Shown piece by piece: positions 51,269 to 60,441 of a DNA stretch of 64,000 nucleotides (position 1 is the stretch's first letter; each line of letters starts with the position of its first letter). Under the pieces are notes generated by a model. That model saw only the letters and a program-made list of their open reading frames with translations, had not been told where the DNA came from and made no database searches. The position numbers and the translations under genes are program-made. Origin of the DNA: Paludibacter sp963678465 (GTDB lineage: Bacteria; Bacteroidota; Bacteroidia; Bacteroidales; Paludibacteraceae); contig OY782858.1 in NCBI GenBank assembly GCA_963678465.1, forward strand, positions 3,100,001 to 3,164,000, read 5' to 3'.

Positions 51269-51925
51269 TTAATCGATGGGAATCAGATGGTTTTTGAAAG
51301 CAAAAGCCACAATCTCCACTACATTGTTCAGATGTAGTTTTTCTTTGATGTGTTCTTTGTGCGAATCCACCGTTGAAGCGTTGATACAGAGTTTATCAGC
51401 CGTTTGTTTGGAAGATAGCCCCTTCGCAAGACACTTAATAATTTCAATTTCGCGTTCGGTGAGTTGGAAAAGGCGTAGTTTAGCGCCTTCCTGCTGTGCA
51501 AGTCCTTCGGTAAGCACATTTTTTGGAATGGTACTGCCCAGAAAAAATCCGCGGCCTTTGCATACTGCCTTCACCTGATCCAGAATATCGTCGGGTGTGC
51601 TATCCTTGCCTATATAAGCCCTGGCACCAGCACTTATGGCATTCACTACGGAACAATTGTCCTTGTGATGGGAAAAGAAAACAACCTGCACGCCGGGAAA
51701 ATGCTCCGTTATTTCGCGACAAGCCTGAAAACCTTCGCCTTTTTGTTCGAAATCAATTTCGGTAAAGACGACATCGCATTTTACCTGAGGAAGTTGCTGC
51801 AACAACTGCACCGTATCGGATGCTTCGCCACTGATGCGCACCCAGTCGTGCAAATTAAACACTTGTTTGAGACCTTCCCTGCAAATAAAGGAAGGATCTG
51901 CGAAGAAAACATGAATTTGTTTCAT
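51269..51925 (-). CDS. NarL/LuxR-family response regulator with atypical receiver
   Basis: From MKQIHVFFADPSFICREGL the protein (218 aa) has a receiver domain (1-125) and a LuxR-type helix-turn-helix (LTEREIEIIKCLAKGLSSKQTADKLCINASTVDSHKEHIKEKLHL, about 150-195). In the receiver, alignment of CDVVFTEIDFE with the usual DVVLLDINMP puts Glu56 at the phospho-acceptor position, and the acidic pair is AD rather than DD, while the conserved Lys (AYIGKDST) is present. No histidine kinase is adjacent. It may act without phosphorylation. Confidence 0.9.
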   Translation of the reverse strand: MKQIHVFFADPSFICREGLKQVFNLHDWVRISGEASDTVQLLQQLPQVKCDVVFTEIDFEQKGEGFQACREITEHFPGVQVVFFSHHKDNCSVVNAISAGARAYIGKDSTPDDILDQVKAVCKGRGFFLGSTIPKNVLTEGLAQQEGAKLRLFQLTEREIEIIKCLAKGLSSKQTADKLCINASTVDSHKEHIKEKLHLNNVVEIVAFAFKNHLIPID

Positions 51926-51934
51926 AATAGGCAA

Positions 51935-52387
51935 TTAGATGAAGTGTACAAAAGAAACTACCGAAAATCATTCCGGCCTCAATGCGTTATAAGCGACAAT
52001 AAGCGTTTAAGTACTGTGACAAATTACTTATATATCGCACACTCTGCTATTTCTTTCGTGCATCAAACAAACAAGCTCATCGCACTCAGGCGAGCTACCA
52101 CGGCAAGAAATAGAATTCCCAAACCACCTGGTTCCCGAAGGTCTGCCAACAGGCACTAAGGAACAGGTGCATCAACCGATTTTTTGTCGCCGGCAAGTGG
52201 GAACATGTCCCGCCCCGACGGATACAATCAGTACTGCTTCAGCATCGGTAGGTTTTTAAACAACCTCTATTGGCCTATCAGCGATGCAAAAATACAAAAA
52301 TATTTAAATAAACCTCTTGTTTTAAAAAAGATGTAGAATAAAATGTATTTTTTTTCTCATTTTGCTATTTGCGGGGCAGTTCATCGC
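51935..52387. other. non-coding gap without recognised feature
   Basis: About 450 bases between the response regulator and the GH2 gene. I see no convincing reading frame, RNA gene or repeat; the GC-rich stretch near 52180-52230 is unexplained. Confidence 0.4.
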
Positions 52388-54748
52388 TTATTCTGCCGAA
52401 ACGATTTCAGTTTTTGCCCGTTTCAATCCATCAGTTTTGGCTTCTATTCTTATTTTGCCTGCTTTTTTGTCGGCTTGCAGCAATATCGTTGCAATTCCGG
52501 CCTCAGCCTTCATCGGGTTTTGCCCTATCAGGCGGGCAGCTCCTTTTACTGTAAAATGCACAGGTACATCGGCGTCCATCACCGCATTTCCGTTCACATC
52601 ACAAACTGTAGCATACACAAAAACAACATCGGCGCCATCGGCTTTGAGCTGTTTTCCGCTAAAGTCGATACTTAATTTCAATTGATGGGCCTTTCCGGCG
52701 GTAGTGACCTGATCTACCGACTGAATGATGCCGCCCTTCAAACCCACAGCCCGCAAAGTGCCGGGACGGAAAGTTTTAATGTCGAAAACAAAAGGAGGAT
52801 GCGGTAACTGATCCGAAACAGGTGTTTTTTCCACCTTTTTCAGCTCTATCATTTTATTGCTGAGGTACAATGCCACTTCATCACCATCGGAATAAACCGT
52901 CAGGCGGCTGACATCGGATGTTGTATTCCAATACGAGGCTATTTTCGTCGTAGGCAGATGCTGACTTCTGTAGAAATAATACGCCCATTTGGGTAAACGG
53001 AATATATCCATCACGCCCGACGATTCAATATCGGGTGAATAGCCCCGGTTATAGTCGAACATCAACCAATTGGCATCGCCAAGATGTGGTTGCCTGAGGT
53101 TATCGTTATGTGCTTCCTGAAAATTAGTTGCTTGTTGGAGTAAACGTTTTTCGCCATCGCCGCGCAGCTGTCGGCTTGTGCGTTCATTGCTCTTGAGTCC
53201 CGCATATCCGGCCTGATTCAGTCCGGCATCCTGTGCAAAATACTCCCAATCGCCATATTCACCCGTAAAAAGGGGTATTTTTCCCGTATATTTCTTCCAA
53301 TAATCGGGGAATTTGGCATGTTGACGCGCAGGAATATACACATCGTAAAACCTATCGATCCAACCACAGGTAATCAGTTTACTTTCGGGCGACTCCTCGC
53401 GGGCAATCTCGTTCATTCGCTTCATAAAGTCATCAGGCATGCCCGATTCGTTCAGCGAGAGCTCCCACATCACTACACTGGCATGGTTCCGGTCGCGACG
53501 TATCAATTCACGGGCATCGCGGTACGAATGTTCCATGAATTTATCATTGCCTACGAATTGCCAGCCCGGAATAGCGGCAATAGTAAGCAATCCCAGCTCG
53601 TCGCAGGCATCCATAAAGGCATTGGCTTGCGGATAATGCGATAAACGTACGATATTAAATCCGGCTTCTTTTATTTTCACAGCGTCGCGGTACTGTGCAT
53701 TGTCCGAAAGGGCATTGCCTATGTAAGGATATTCCTGATGCCGGTTGGTGCCGACCAATAAAAACGGCGTTCCGTTGATCATTAACTTCGAATCCACAAT
53801 TTCGAACTTCCTGATGCCTGTGCGTGTACTCAAAGCATCTACTATTGCGCCACCTTCCTTTATACTTACGCTGAGGGTATACAATGCCGGATGATCGGGA
53901 TGCCAAAGATCCGGATCGGTGACTTCCATCTGCTGTAAAACATTGATTTCACTTTCAGGGGTAAGGATTATTTTTTTAGAAGTCGTGGAATTTACAATAT
54001 AACCTTCGTTGTCGGCAAGTTTATAATCCACAACAAACTCTTTTGTTACCTTATCGTCGTTGCGGATGTGCGTATTCGCAGTAAGTTCGGCCATATCCTC
54101 GCTTACTGTAGGATACCAAATACGCACGCCGCCCGAAGCCGCTGTATTGGCACGCACCGCATCGGTAATGTGCAGAGGAGTAGTTACAACGAGCGAAACA
54201 TTGCGGTAAATGCCGCTGAAATAACAAAAGTCGAGTTCCTTTATCGGCTTTCCGGGCGGGATTTCGCCATTGTCGCCATTCAATGTTTTTACAATGATCC
54301 GGTTGGCTTTATCAAAACTAATATCATTGCTGATATCAACCGTAAACGGCAGATAACCGCCCGTATGCGTGAGCAAATGTTTACCATTGAGCCATACATC
54401 GGCCACCTGCATCACGGCTTCGAAGTGAACATACACTTTTTTATTCCTCCAGGCATTGGAAGCGATAAAATCTTTTTTGTACCAGCTTTCGCCTATCCAG
54501 GGTTCCACCACTACCAATGGTTCTACCTTTGCTGTATGCGGTGTACTGACCCTTTCCCAGCTGTCGAAGCTGAAATGTTCGTCAAGAGGAGTCCCTTTTT
54601 GTTTTGTGTTGAAATCTTCAAGGTTCGAAAATTGCCAGTCCGTGTTGAACGAAATAACTTGCCGCCCTTTTTGTGCCGATACAGTGCCGGTTACAACTAT
54701 AAATGCAACAAAAAGGACTGTTACAAGATGGTTTTGAATGTATTTCAT
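52388..54748 (-). CDS. secreted glycoside hydrolase family 2 (beta-galactosidase-like)
   Basis: The 786-aa enzyme has a signal peptide ending TGTVSAQ, a GH2 N-terminal jelly-roll (about 30-200: ISFNTDWQF, WERVSTPHTAK, VYVHFEAVMQVADVWLNGKHL, GGYLPFTVDIS), an immunoglobulin-like domain and a TIM barrel (RTGIRKFEI, LLVGTNRHQEYPYIGNALSDN, GFNIVRLSHYPQ). The acid/base Glu is in VVMWELSLNES and the nucleophile Glu in IPLFTGEYGDWEYFA. A C-terminal Ig-like domain follows from about residue 640. It would hydrolyse terminal beta-linked sugars outside the cytoplasm. No SusCD partner is nearby, so the target polysaccharide is not evident. Confidence 0.93.
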   Translation of the reverse strand: MKYIQNHLVTVLFVAFIVVTGTVSAQKGRQVISFNTDWQFSNLEDFNTKQKGTPLDEHFSFDSWERVSTPHTAKVEPLVVVEPWIGESWYKKDFIASNAWRNKKVYVHFEAVMQVADVWLNGKHLLTHTGGYLPFTVDISNDISFDKANRIIVKTLNGDNGEIPPGKPIKELDFCYFSGIYRNVSLVVTTPLHITDAVRANTAASGGVRIWYPTVSEDMAELTANTHIRNDDKVTKEFVVDYKLADNEGYIVNSTTSKKIILTPESEINVLQQMEVTDPDLWHPDHPALYTLSVSIKEGGAIVDALSTRTGIRKFEIVDSKLMINGTPFLLVGTNRHQEYPYIGNALSDNAQYRDAVKIKEAGFNIVRLSHYPQANAFMDACDELGLLTIAAIPGWQFVGNDKFMEHSYRDARELIRRDRNHASVVMWELSLNESGMPDDFMKRMNEIAREESPESKLITCGWIDRFYDVYIPARQHAKFPDYWKKYTGKIPLFTGEYGDWEYFAQDAGLNQAGYAGLKSNERTSRQLRGDGEKRLLQQATNFQEAHNDNLRQPHLGDANWLMFDYNRGYSPDIESSGVMDIFRLPKWAYYFYRSQHLPTTKIASYWNTTSDVSRLTVYSDGDEVALYLSNKMIELKKVEKTPVSDQLPHPPFVFDIKTFRPGTLRAVGLKGGIIQSVDQVTTAGKAHQLKLSIDFSGKQLKADGADVVFVYATVCDVNGNAVMDADVPVHFTVKGAARLIGQNPMKAEAGIATILLQADKKAGKIRIEAKTDGLKRAKTEIVSAE

Positions 54749-54819
54749 AATGTATGTAATTCGTATTTATTATTATCTGTTCATTAAAATCGTTTCTTCA
54801 CATCTATTTCGAACAAACA

Positions 54820-54944
54820 GACCTCTATCCCTAACCCTTTCTCCCAAGGAGAAAGGGAACAGCGCAGTTTGTTTTTCGAGATGCACATCATCTCTTTCAC
54901 CCGGCAAAGTCCCTCTCCTTGGGAGAGGGATTTAGGGAGAGGTC
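54820..54944. mobile_element. MITE-like element with 18-bp terminal inverted repeats
   Basis: GACCTCTATCCCTAACCCT at 54820-54838 is a near-perfect inverted copy of AGGGATTTAGGGAGAGGTC at 54926-54944. Inside are the palindromes CCCTTTCTCCCAAGGAGAAAGGG and CCCTCTCCTTGGGAGAGGG. No reading frame. The CCCTCTCC/GGAGAGGG type also appears within the repeat C copy at 55143. Confidence 0.55.
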
Positions 54945-55142
54945 GGATGTAAGAAATGTTTCAATCGATTATATAACGCGCTTATGTTTTTCTTAATCCT
55001 GTCGTTTCGCTCAATACAGCGCTCACAACGACACAAAAAAAAAGCAAAGCTTTGTAAAATTACAAGTTTATTACTTTGCAGACGACAAAAATAAATAAAT
55101 ATTTGTATTTTATTGGTTTTTAACCTCAAAACACTTCCTCAC

Positions 55143-55431
55143 TTCGGATCGACATCGTCCGGTGAGCCAAAAAATGGAGTGAAGCAGGCGTAGAAAACTT
55201 TTCTGTTTGAGTCCCGACGTATTTCGTCGGGACGAGTTTAAAAGTTTTCAGCCTGCAAACGACTAATTTTTTGAGCGAAGCGGGCGCAGTCAAACACCTT
55301 ATTCCTTGTTCCTTTTTTCCCTCTCCTGTAGGAGAGGGTGTCCGAAGGACAGGTGAGGTGTTTTTTGCTTACTTTTTTGCATCAAGGCAAAAAAGTGAGT
55401 AGGGTTCGGGGCAAAGCCCCGTGTGAATAAA
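55143..55431. repeat. dispersed repeat C, copy 2, interrupted by a ~70-bp insert
   Basis: The same 210-base sequence as at 43403-43612, but with a 70-base hairpin-like insert at about 55291-55360 that begins AAACACC, contains CCCTCTCCTGTAGGAGAGGG and ends GGTGTTTT (inverted ends). The two repeat halves remain otherwise collinear with copy 1. Confidence 0.85.
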
Positions 55432-55596
55432 TATAACCGTTTAGCTTATACATTCTACAATAATGCTTTTGCATGATGCATTGAATTTGTTTACAAATAA
55501 TGATGCTAAAACAGAAAAAACAAACCCACTCGCGTCACTTCACTTAGCTTTAAGCTATGTTTAGCCTGCATATCTGTTTAATTGAAAAGAAATTTG

Positions 55597-55604
55597 TATT
55601 TTTG
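55597..55604 (+). promoter_or_regulatory. -7 element upstream of metF
   Basis: TATTTTTG matches TAnnTTTG and implies a 5' leader of about 84 bases before the metF start. Confidence 0.5.
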
Positions 55605-55607
55605 CAG

Positions 55608-55691
55608 TATCAAAATGGATACCTACAGTGGAGCGCCTCTCCCGATCACTACCGGGAAGGAGTAAAAGCTGACCAATAAGCATATAAACAG
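55608..55691 (+). ncRNA. structured 5' leader of metF (candidate cis-regulatory RNA)
   Basis: The leader folds into a two-part hairpin: an outer stem TGGAGC (55629-55634) with GCT-GA-CCA (55668-55675), and an inner stem CTCTCCCG (55637-55644) with CGGGA-AG-GAG (55653-55662), closing on an eight-base loop ATCACTAC. The loop CACT (55647-55650) can pair with AGTG (55627-55630) just before the hairpin, a possible pseudoknot that competes with the outer stem. GGAG also occurs upstream (55630-55633), so the pairing partners can switch. I cannot match it to a known riboswitch class by eye. Confidence 0.35.
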
Positions 55692-56636
55692 ATGAGTCTT
55701 GTAGAAAAAATTAAAGCAGCGCAGAAAACTGCCTTCTCGTTCGAGTTGTTACCGCCCCTCAAAGGCAACGGCATCGACGGTGTGTATCGCACCATCGACA
55801 CTTTGCGCGAGTTCGATCCGAAATACATCAACATCACCACACATCGAAGCGAACTTGTTTTTAAAGAAACTGCTAACGGCTTTTTCGAACGCGTATCCGA
55901 ACGGCATCGCCCAGGAACGGTGGCCATTGCTGCCGCTATACAGAACAAATACAAAATTCCGGTGGTGCCGCATGTCATTTGCAGCGGATTTACACGCGAA
56001 GAAACCGAATATGTGCTCATCGATCTTCAGTTCCTTGGCATTACCGACCTGTTGCTGCTGCGTGGCGACAAAGCCAAACACGAAAGGGAGTTTTCGCCTA
56101 CCGGTCATGCCCATGCCACTCAGTTGCAGGAGCAGGTGAACAACTTCAATCGTGGTTTCTTTCTGGATGGGTCGCAAATGAAATCGCTTAAGCCTTTTTC
56201 GTACGGAATGGCTTGCTATCCCGAAAAACATGAGGAGGCTCCGAACATGGAATCCGACATTTTTTATGCAAAACAAAAGGTCGACGCCGGCGCCGAATAC
56301 TTAGTCACTCAAATGTTCTTCGATAATAAAAAGTATTATGACTTTGTGGAGAAATGCCGTGCCAATGGGATCAATGTTCCTATTATTCCGGGCATTAAAC
56401 CCATCACTTTCATGAATCAGCTCACTGTTTTGCCTAAGATTTTCCATACAGATATCCCGGTTGATTTCGCCGACGCCCTGCGCAAGTGCAAAACCGATGC
56501 GGAAGCTGCCGAAGTGGGCGTGGAATGGTGCATTTTGCAGGCAAAGGACCTGATTGCGAACAATGTTCCGAGCATTCACTTCTATAGTATGATGGCTACG
56601 CAAAGCGTGAAGAAGGTAGCGGAAGCTGTTTATTGA
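55692..56636 (+). CDS. metF: 5,10-methylenetetrahydrofolate reductase
   Basis: The 314-aa protein is a TIM-barrel flavoenzyme. It has FSFELLPPLKGNGIDGVYRTI, YINITTHRSE, VVPHVICSGFTREETEYVLIDLQFLGITDLLLLRGDK and QMFFDNKKYYDFVEKCRANGINVPIIPGIKPI, all typical of MetF. It makes methyl-tetrahydrofolate for methionine synthesis. Its start is fixed by ATG at 55692 after the structured leader. No other methionine gene is adjacent. Confidence 0.95.
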   Translation: MSLVEKIKAAQKTAFSFELLPPLKGNGIDGVYRTIDTLREFDPKYINITTHRSELVFKETANGFFERVSERHRPGTVAIAAAIQNKYKIPVVPHVICSGFTREETEYVLIDLQFLGITDLLLLRGDKAKHEREFSPTGHAHATQLQEQVNNFNRGFFLDGSQMKSLKPFSYGMACYPEKHEEAPNMESDIFYAKQKVDAGAEYLVTQMFFDNKKYYDFVEKCRANGINVPIIPGIKPITFMNQLTVLPKIFHTDIPVDFADALRKCKTDAEAAEVGVEWCILQAKDLIANNVPSIHFYSMMATQSVKKVAEAVY

Positions 56637-56819
56637 AAACGGGTTGTTTGCATCCCATTATGGGTTAAAAACAGAAAAACAACAGACATTCCCAATTGAT
56701 AAATAAGCGTTATCGTCAGTATCGCTTTTCTTAATTAAGTTTAAACGTACAATACAATCGCTGTTTCTGTTGTTTTACTTACTAATACATTAATTTAAAT
56801 GCCCCAAACGGGTTAGGTT

Positions 56820-57056
56820 ATGAATTTTCTATTTTTTATTATAATTCTTGTGCTGCTTTTCGGCGCTATCATTTTATTTTCCGTACTGGGATTTATCCGT
56901 TCGGTGTTCAGCGCTATCTTTGGTATTGGCCGACGTAGAAATACTTATCAAACTTCGCCCGATCAACCCTCGTACGAAGCCGATTCAAAAACAAAAACAA
57001 AAGTTTTCGAACCTACCGAAGGCGAATATGTCGATTTTGAGGAGGTGAAGGATTAA
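56820..57056 (+). CDS. DUF4834-family small membrane protein
   Basis: The 78-aa protein has one long transmembrane segment (FLFFIIILVLLFGAIILFSVLGFIRSVFSAIFG), an RRR stretch and an acidic tail ending YVDFEEVKD. This matches the Bacteroidetes family DUF4834 (function unknown), often located next to birA as here. It is convergent with birA. Confidence 0.85.
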   Translation: MNFLFFIIILVLLFGAIILFSVLGFIRSVFSAIFGIGRRRNTYQTSPDQPSYEADSKTKTKVFEPTEGEYVDFEEVKD

Positions 57057-57096
57057 TAACAAGACATTCTGCGAATAGGTGGATCGTTTCTGTTCG

Positions 57097-57813
57097 TTAC
57101 TTAACGATAACAAACTCAACTTCTTTAAAATAATAACTGCGCACTTCGCCTTCTTCGGTCGTAAGTTCCAGTTTTCCATCCCTGCCCACATTAGTTATGC
57201 AAGCATTAAATGCTTCGCCATCGGCACGGAACGGATGCAGCCCATCCCTGCGATACAAGCCTTCGAAGTAGGCATTTCTTATCGCTTCCGCATCCATTTC
57301 GTGGTACATTTGATGAATTTCGCGGGTGATTTGATCCAAAATGGTCTTGCGATTCATCCGCTTGCCGGTAATCTGCCGGAGCGAAACGGGATTGGGAGCA
57401 TTGCTTCTGAAAACTTTCTGATTGATATTCAGTCCTACTCCGGTCACCATCCATTTCAATCGCCCTCCCTGTAGAGAGTTCTCTATCAGTATGCCTCCTA
57501 TCTTTTTATCGCAGTAATAGATGTCATTTGGCCATTTTACTGTAAAACCATCGGCATAAGTATCCAATACCTTTTGAATGGCAACGCTTACCAATTGTGA
57601 TATAATAAATTGTTGATCGATTTCGATGTGTGCAGGATAAAGAACAAAACTAAACAAGAGGTTTTTCCCTGCTTCGGCTTCCCACGAATTCCCCATCTGC
57701 CCTTTTCCGGCCGTCTGAAAATCGGTACGGATCAGAAATTCCTCCGGCAGGTTTCCTTCCCGCACCATTCCTATCAAAAGTGCATTGGTAGAATGTGTTT
57801 GTTTTATGTACAT
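57097..57813 (-). CDS. birA: biotin-[acetyl-CoA-carboxylase] ligase
   Basis: The 238-aa protein has the biotin ligase motifs HSTNALLIGM, TDFQTAGKGQMGNSWEAE (adenylation loop), FTVKWPNDIYYCDKKIGGILIE and VTGVGLNINQ. It lacks the N-terminal helix-turn-helix of E. coli BirA, so it should act only as an enzyme and not as a repressor. It biotinylates carboxyl carrier proteins in the cytoplasm. The start codon directly follows a short spacer to the dacB gene on the same strand. Confidence 0.95.
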   Translation of the reverse strand: MYIKQTHSTNALLIGMVREGNLPEEFLIRTDFQTAGKGQMGNSWEAEAGKNLLFSFVLYPAHIEIDQQFIISQLVSVAIQKVLDTYADGFTVKWPNDIYYCDKKIGGILIENSLQGGRLKWMVTGVGLNINQKVFRSNAPNPVSLRQITGKRMNRKTILDQITREIHQMYHEMDAEAIRNAYFEGLYRRDGLHPFRADGEAFNACITNVGRDGKLELTTEEGEVRSYYFKEVEFVIVK

Positions 57814-57858
57814 TATAAAAACCTGAATGATTGTGTTTATATACTTCCGTCCCTGCGC

Positions 57859-59271
57859 TTATTTCGATACCTGAAGCAGTATATCTTCTATTTTTTTTGT
57901 CACTTCGCGCGAAGTTCCGTTGCCATTATTGATCAAAAGAGCAAAGACAAGTGTTTTGTCGGGGCATTCAATATAACCCACATAACTTTTCACCCTGGCA
58001 ATAGTTCCGCTTTTGGCATGTACCTTTCCTTGCAGACTTGTTTTGTCGAGAAATGACTTCAACGTTCCGCTTTCGCCCGACACCGGAAGACTTTTGTAGA
58101 AAACATCGGCATATTTGCTCTTGTTTTGCATGTAACTGAGCAGCTCCACAAAAAACCGCGCCGATACTGCATTCACCGGCGAAAGGCCCGATCCATCTAC
58201 CTGAAATAATTCATCAACAGGCAACCCTTTCGATTTCCAGAACGCCCGTATGTTCTGTATTGCCTCTTCAAACGTCCCGATCTCCTGAGTTCGGGTGGCT
58301 ATATATTTAAAAAGGTATTCGGCATAATGGTTATTGCTTTTTATATTCGTTTCGGTAATCACTTCACTCAGTGGTGCCGACAAATGTGTGTAAATACTGA
58401 ATTTCCTGCAACTGATATTGCTCTTTACTGCCGGTGAATCAGCAATAACAGCCCCTGAAGCGATCAGTTTTTCGCTGAAATGCTGTGCCAGCAGCAAAGC
58501 CGGCTCGGGAATGTCGCCTTTCACCACAAATTCGCTTTTATTGGCCGGAATCTCGCCGGTTACAAAACGATGATACGAAAAAGGAGCTCCATAAAAATAA
58601 GCATTATCAAAATTAATGTTAGCGCTTTTTACAAAATTATCAATCACAAGCCCCTTTATGACTGGTTCGGTCCGAATTGTCTCGGTCAGTTTCCCCGCCT
58701 TGCCCGAATTGAAAAAAAGCTGATAGGTATTGTCGAGATACGAAATGCCATGAATGCCCGGCGCATAATAATTGCCCATATCTTCCCAGGTCCATTTCGG
58801 GTTGATCACCTGCTGGTCGAACAGGCCGGGATCGGCAATAACACCGCCATTGATGTTCTTTATACCTGCCTTTTTAACCGCTGCTACCCATTTTTCAAGA
58901 AAATCCTTATCACCTGCTTTCGCCGAACCGAGTGTTGGGTCGCCTCCACCGCGGATATACAGATTTCCATTCAGTGTACTGTCCTTTTCTATTCGTCCAT
59001 CAATCTCAAGTCGTGTTTCGAAACGAAAATCAGGCCCGTACATTTCCAAAAAAGTGGCTGTAGTGATTACTTTCATCGTGGAAGCAGTCACTGTTGCTTT
59101 ATTCGGACTCAACTCATAGAGTGTTTCACCTGTTTTCAGGTTACGAACGAGCAAACTTATATTGGCATTTTCGAGCAGTGGGTTTTTGATAAGTTGTTCC
59201 ACCGTAGTTTGCGAAAAAAGAGGCTGAACGGCAAAGCAAAACAGAACAATCAGGCGGCTGGAATGTTTCAT
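57859..59271 (-). CDS. dacB: D-alanyl-D-alanine carboxypeptidase/endopeptidase (PBP4, S13)
   Basis: From MKHSSRLIVLFCFAVQPLFSQTT the protein (470 aa) has a signal peptide and the PBP motifs SxxK in TASTMKVITTATF, SxN in TNIKSNNHYAEYL and KSG in VHAKSGTIARVKSYVG, with the extra domain inserted between the first two that marks the S13 family. It trims or cleaves peptidoglycan cross-links in the periplasm. A longer frame starts at 59349, but the -7 element TACTTTTG at 59310-59317 (minus strand) lies inside it, so 59271 is preferred. Confidence 0.95.
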   Translation of the reverse strand: MKHSSRLIVLFCFAVQPLFSQTTVEQLIKNPLLENANISLLVRNLKTGETLYELSPNKATVTASTMKVITTATFLEMYGPDFRFETRLEIDGRIEKDSTLNGNLYIRGGGDPTLGSAKAGDKDFLEKWVAAVKKAGIKNINGGVIADPGLFDQQVINPKWTWEDMGNYYAPGIHGISYLDNTYQLFFNSGKAGKLTETIRTEPVIKGLVIDNFVKSANINFDNAYFYGAPFSYHRFVTGEIPANKSEFVVKGDIPEPALLLAQHFSEKLIASGAVIADSPAVKSNISCRKFSIYTHLSAPLSEVITETNIKSNNHYAEYLFKYIATRTQEIGTFEEAIQNIRAFWKSKGLPVDELFQVDGSGLSPVNAVSARFFVELLSYMQNKSKYADVFYKSLPVSGESGTLKSFLDKTSLQGKVHAKSGTIARVKSYVGYIECPDKTLVFALLINNGNGTSREVTKKIEDILLQVSK

Positions 59272-59309
59272 ATATGTAGAATTGTGGCGTTGAATAGCTA
59301 AATATTGCG

Positions 59310-59317
59310 CAAAAGTA
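59310..59317 (-). promoter_or_regulatory. -7 element of dacB
   Basis: TACTTTTG on the minus strand matches TAnnTTTG, supporting the shorter dacB start. Confidence 0.45.
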
Positions 59318-59445
59318 AATACATTCGATAAATAATCAGATACAATCATCGAAATTATTTTAATTATAGCTTCTGTAGTTCCTGTTTTAGTCTATATTTG
59401 TATTCGAATAAAATCTTATTTCAAACTTCTTCAAAATCTACATCT

Positions 59446-59940
59446 ATGAAAAAGTTTATTTTATTTATTTCACTCTTTTTGTTTGTTTTTATTTGCAGAT
59501 CATGTGTCCACACGCACGAACCTGAGATTGGAACTACGATGATATGTAAAGCAGATTACATAAAAAATAATGTGACAATCGACTCTCTGCTTTTTTCCGA
59601 AAATGATATAGAATACTTCGATCTTTCAACAAACGAATTGAAGTTGAAAACAACTGCTAAACCCATTGAAATACAGAACTTCAACAACTTTAGGTTTTAT
59701 ATGGGCAAGGATCCGCTGTTTACGGCACGTTTGGCCTTAGATGTCATGTCATCTATCATCAACGATTTGGTTTTTTACCAAACACAGAATGATGAGAAAC
59801 TGTATCTTGAAGATGGATATCCTGTTAACACCAACAGCCCTGAATCATTGACGATTCGTGCCCAAAACAGCGCAAAACGAGCCGTAAACTGGCAAAAATT
59901 CATCGACAGGATGGATTATATGAACAAACTAAAAAATTGA
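59446..59940 (+). CDS. hypothetical secreted protein (164 aa)
   Basis: From MKKFILFISLFLFVFICRSCVHTHE it has a signal sequence with a possible weak lipobox (CRSC). The mature part is acidic with CKADYIKNNVTIDSLLFSENDIEYFDLSTNELKLKTTAKP and helical regions toward the end. I know no family for it. A -7 element TATATTTG lies at 59393-59400. It is convergent with the ogt gene and divergent from dacB. Confidence 0.6.
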   Translation: MKKFILFISLFLFVFICRSCVHTHEPEIGTTMICKADYIKNNVTIDSLLFSENDIEYFDLSTNELKLKTTAKPIEIQNFNNFRFYMGKDPLFTARLALDVMSSIINDLVFYQTQNDEKLYLEDGYPVNTNSPESLTIRAQNSAKRAVNWQKFIDRMDYMNKLKN

Positions 59941-59943
59941 GGA

Positions 59944-60441
59944 TTATTCTTTCTCCCACTCCAGCATCATCTTTTTAATTTCGAGCCCCCAACGGTATCC
60001 TCCCAAACCACCATCAGTGCGAATAACGCGATGACAGGGAATAAGGAATGCAATCGGATTAGCGCCAATGGCTGTTCCCACTGCCCGGACTGCTTTTGGC
60101 CGGTTAATGGCGTCGGCTATTTTTGCATAAGTCGTTGTAGCGCCAACGGGAATTTCTTGCAAAGCATTCCAAACCGACTGCTGAAATTCAGTACCAATGG
60201 GGTGAATACCTGGCCGCTCTTTCCTCTGAAAAATAGACTTTGAAAAATAAGCAGCCTTTGTGTCGTTTTGAACGAAGTTCGTTTCCGGAAAACGTTGTTC
60301 AATATCATACAACGCACTTTCATGATTTTCGGGGAAAGTAAGCGCGCAAATACCGTCGGTCGAGAATACAATACAACATTCTCCGAATGGACTTTGAGCA
60401 AATCCAAACGACGGTTCCGATTGAGGAGGTAATTGTCTCAT
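59944..60441 (-). CDS. ogt: methylated-DNA-protein cysteine methyltransferase
   Basis: The 165-aa protein ends in the O6-alkylguanine repair domain: FQQSVWNALQEIPVGATTTYAKIADAINRPKAVRAVGTAIGANPIAFLIPCHRVIRTDGGLGGYRWGLEIKKMML. The acceptor Cys lies in IPCHRV. It repairs O6-methylguanine suicidally in the cytoplasm. The N-terminal ~70 residues are the short Ogt-type extension, without an Ada domain. Confidence 0.95.
   Translation of the reverse strand: MRQLPPQSEPSFGFAQSPFGECCIVFSTDGICALTFPENHESALYDIEQRFPETNFVQNDTKAAYFSKSIFQRKERPGIHPIGTEFQQSVWNALQEIPVGATTTYAKIADAINRPKAVRAVGTAIGANPIAFLIPCHRVIRTDGGLGGYRWGLEIKKMMLEWEKE

Noticed and set aside
54068..54787. Antisense frame of 239 codons over the GH2 N-terminus
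   Set aside because: Same reason: shadow of the GH2 gene with no domain.
55608..55691. Match to a known SAM-II or THF riboswitch
   Set aside because: The order of stems and conserved loop bases does not fit the classes I can recall; kept only as an unclassified structured leader.
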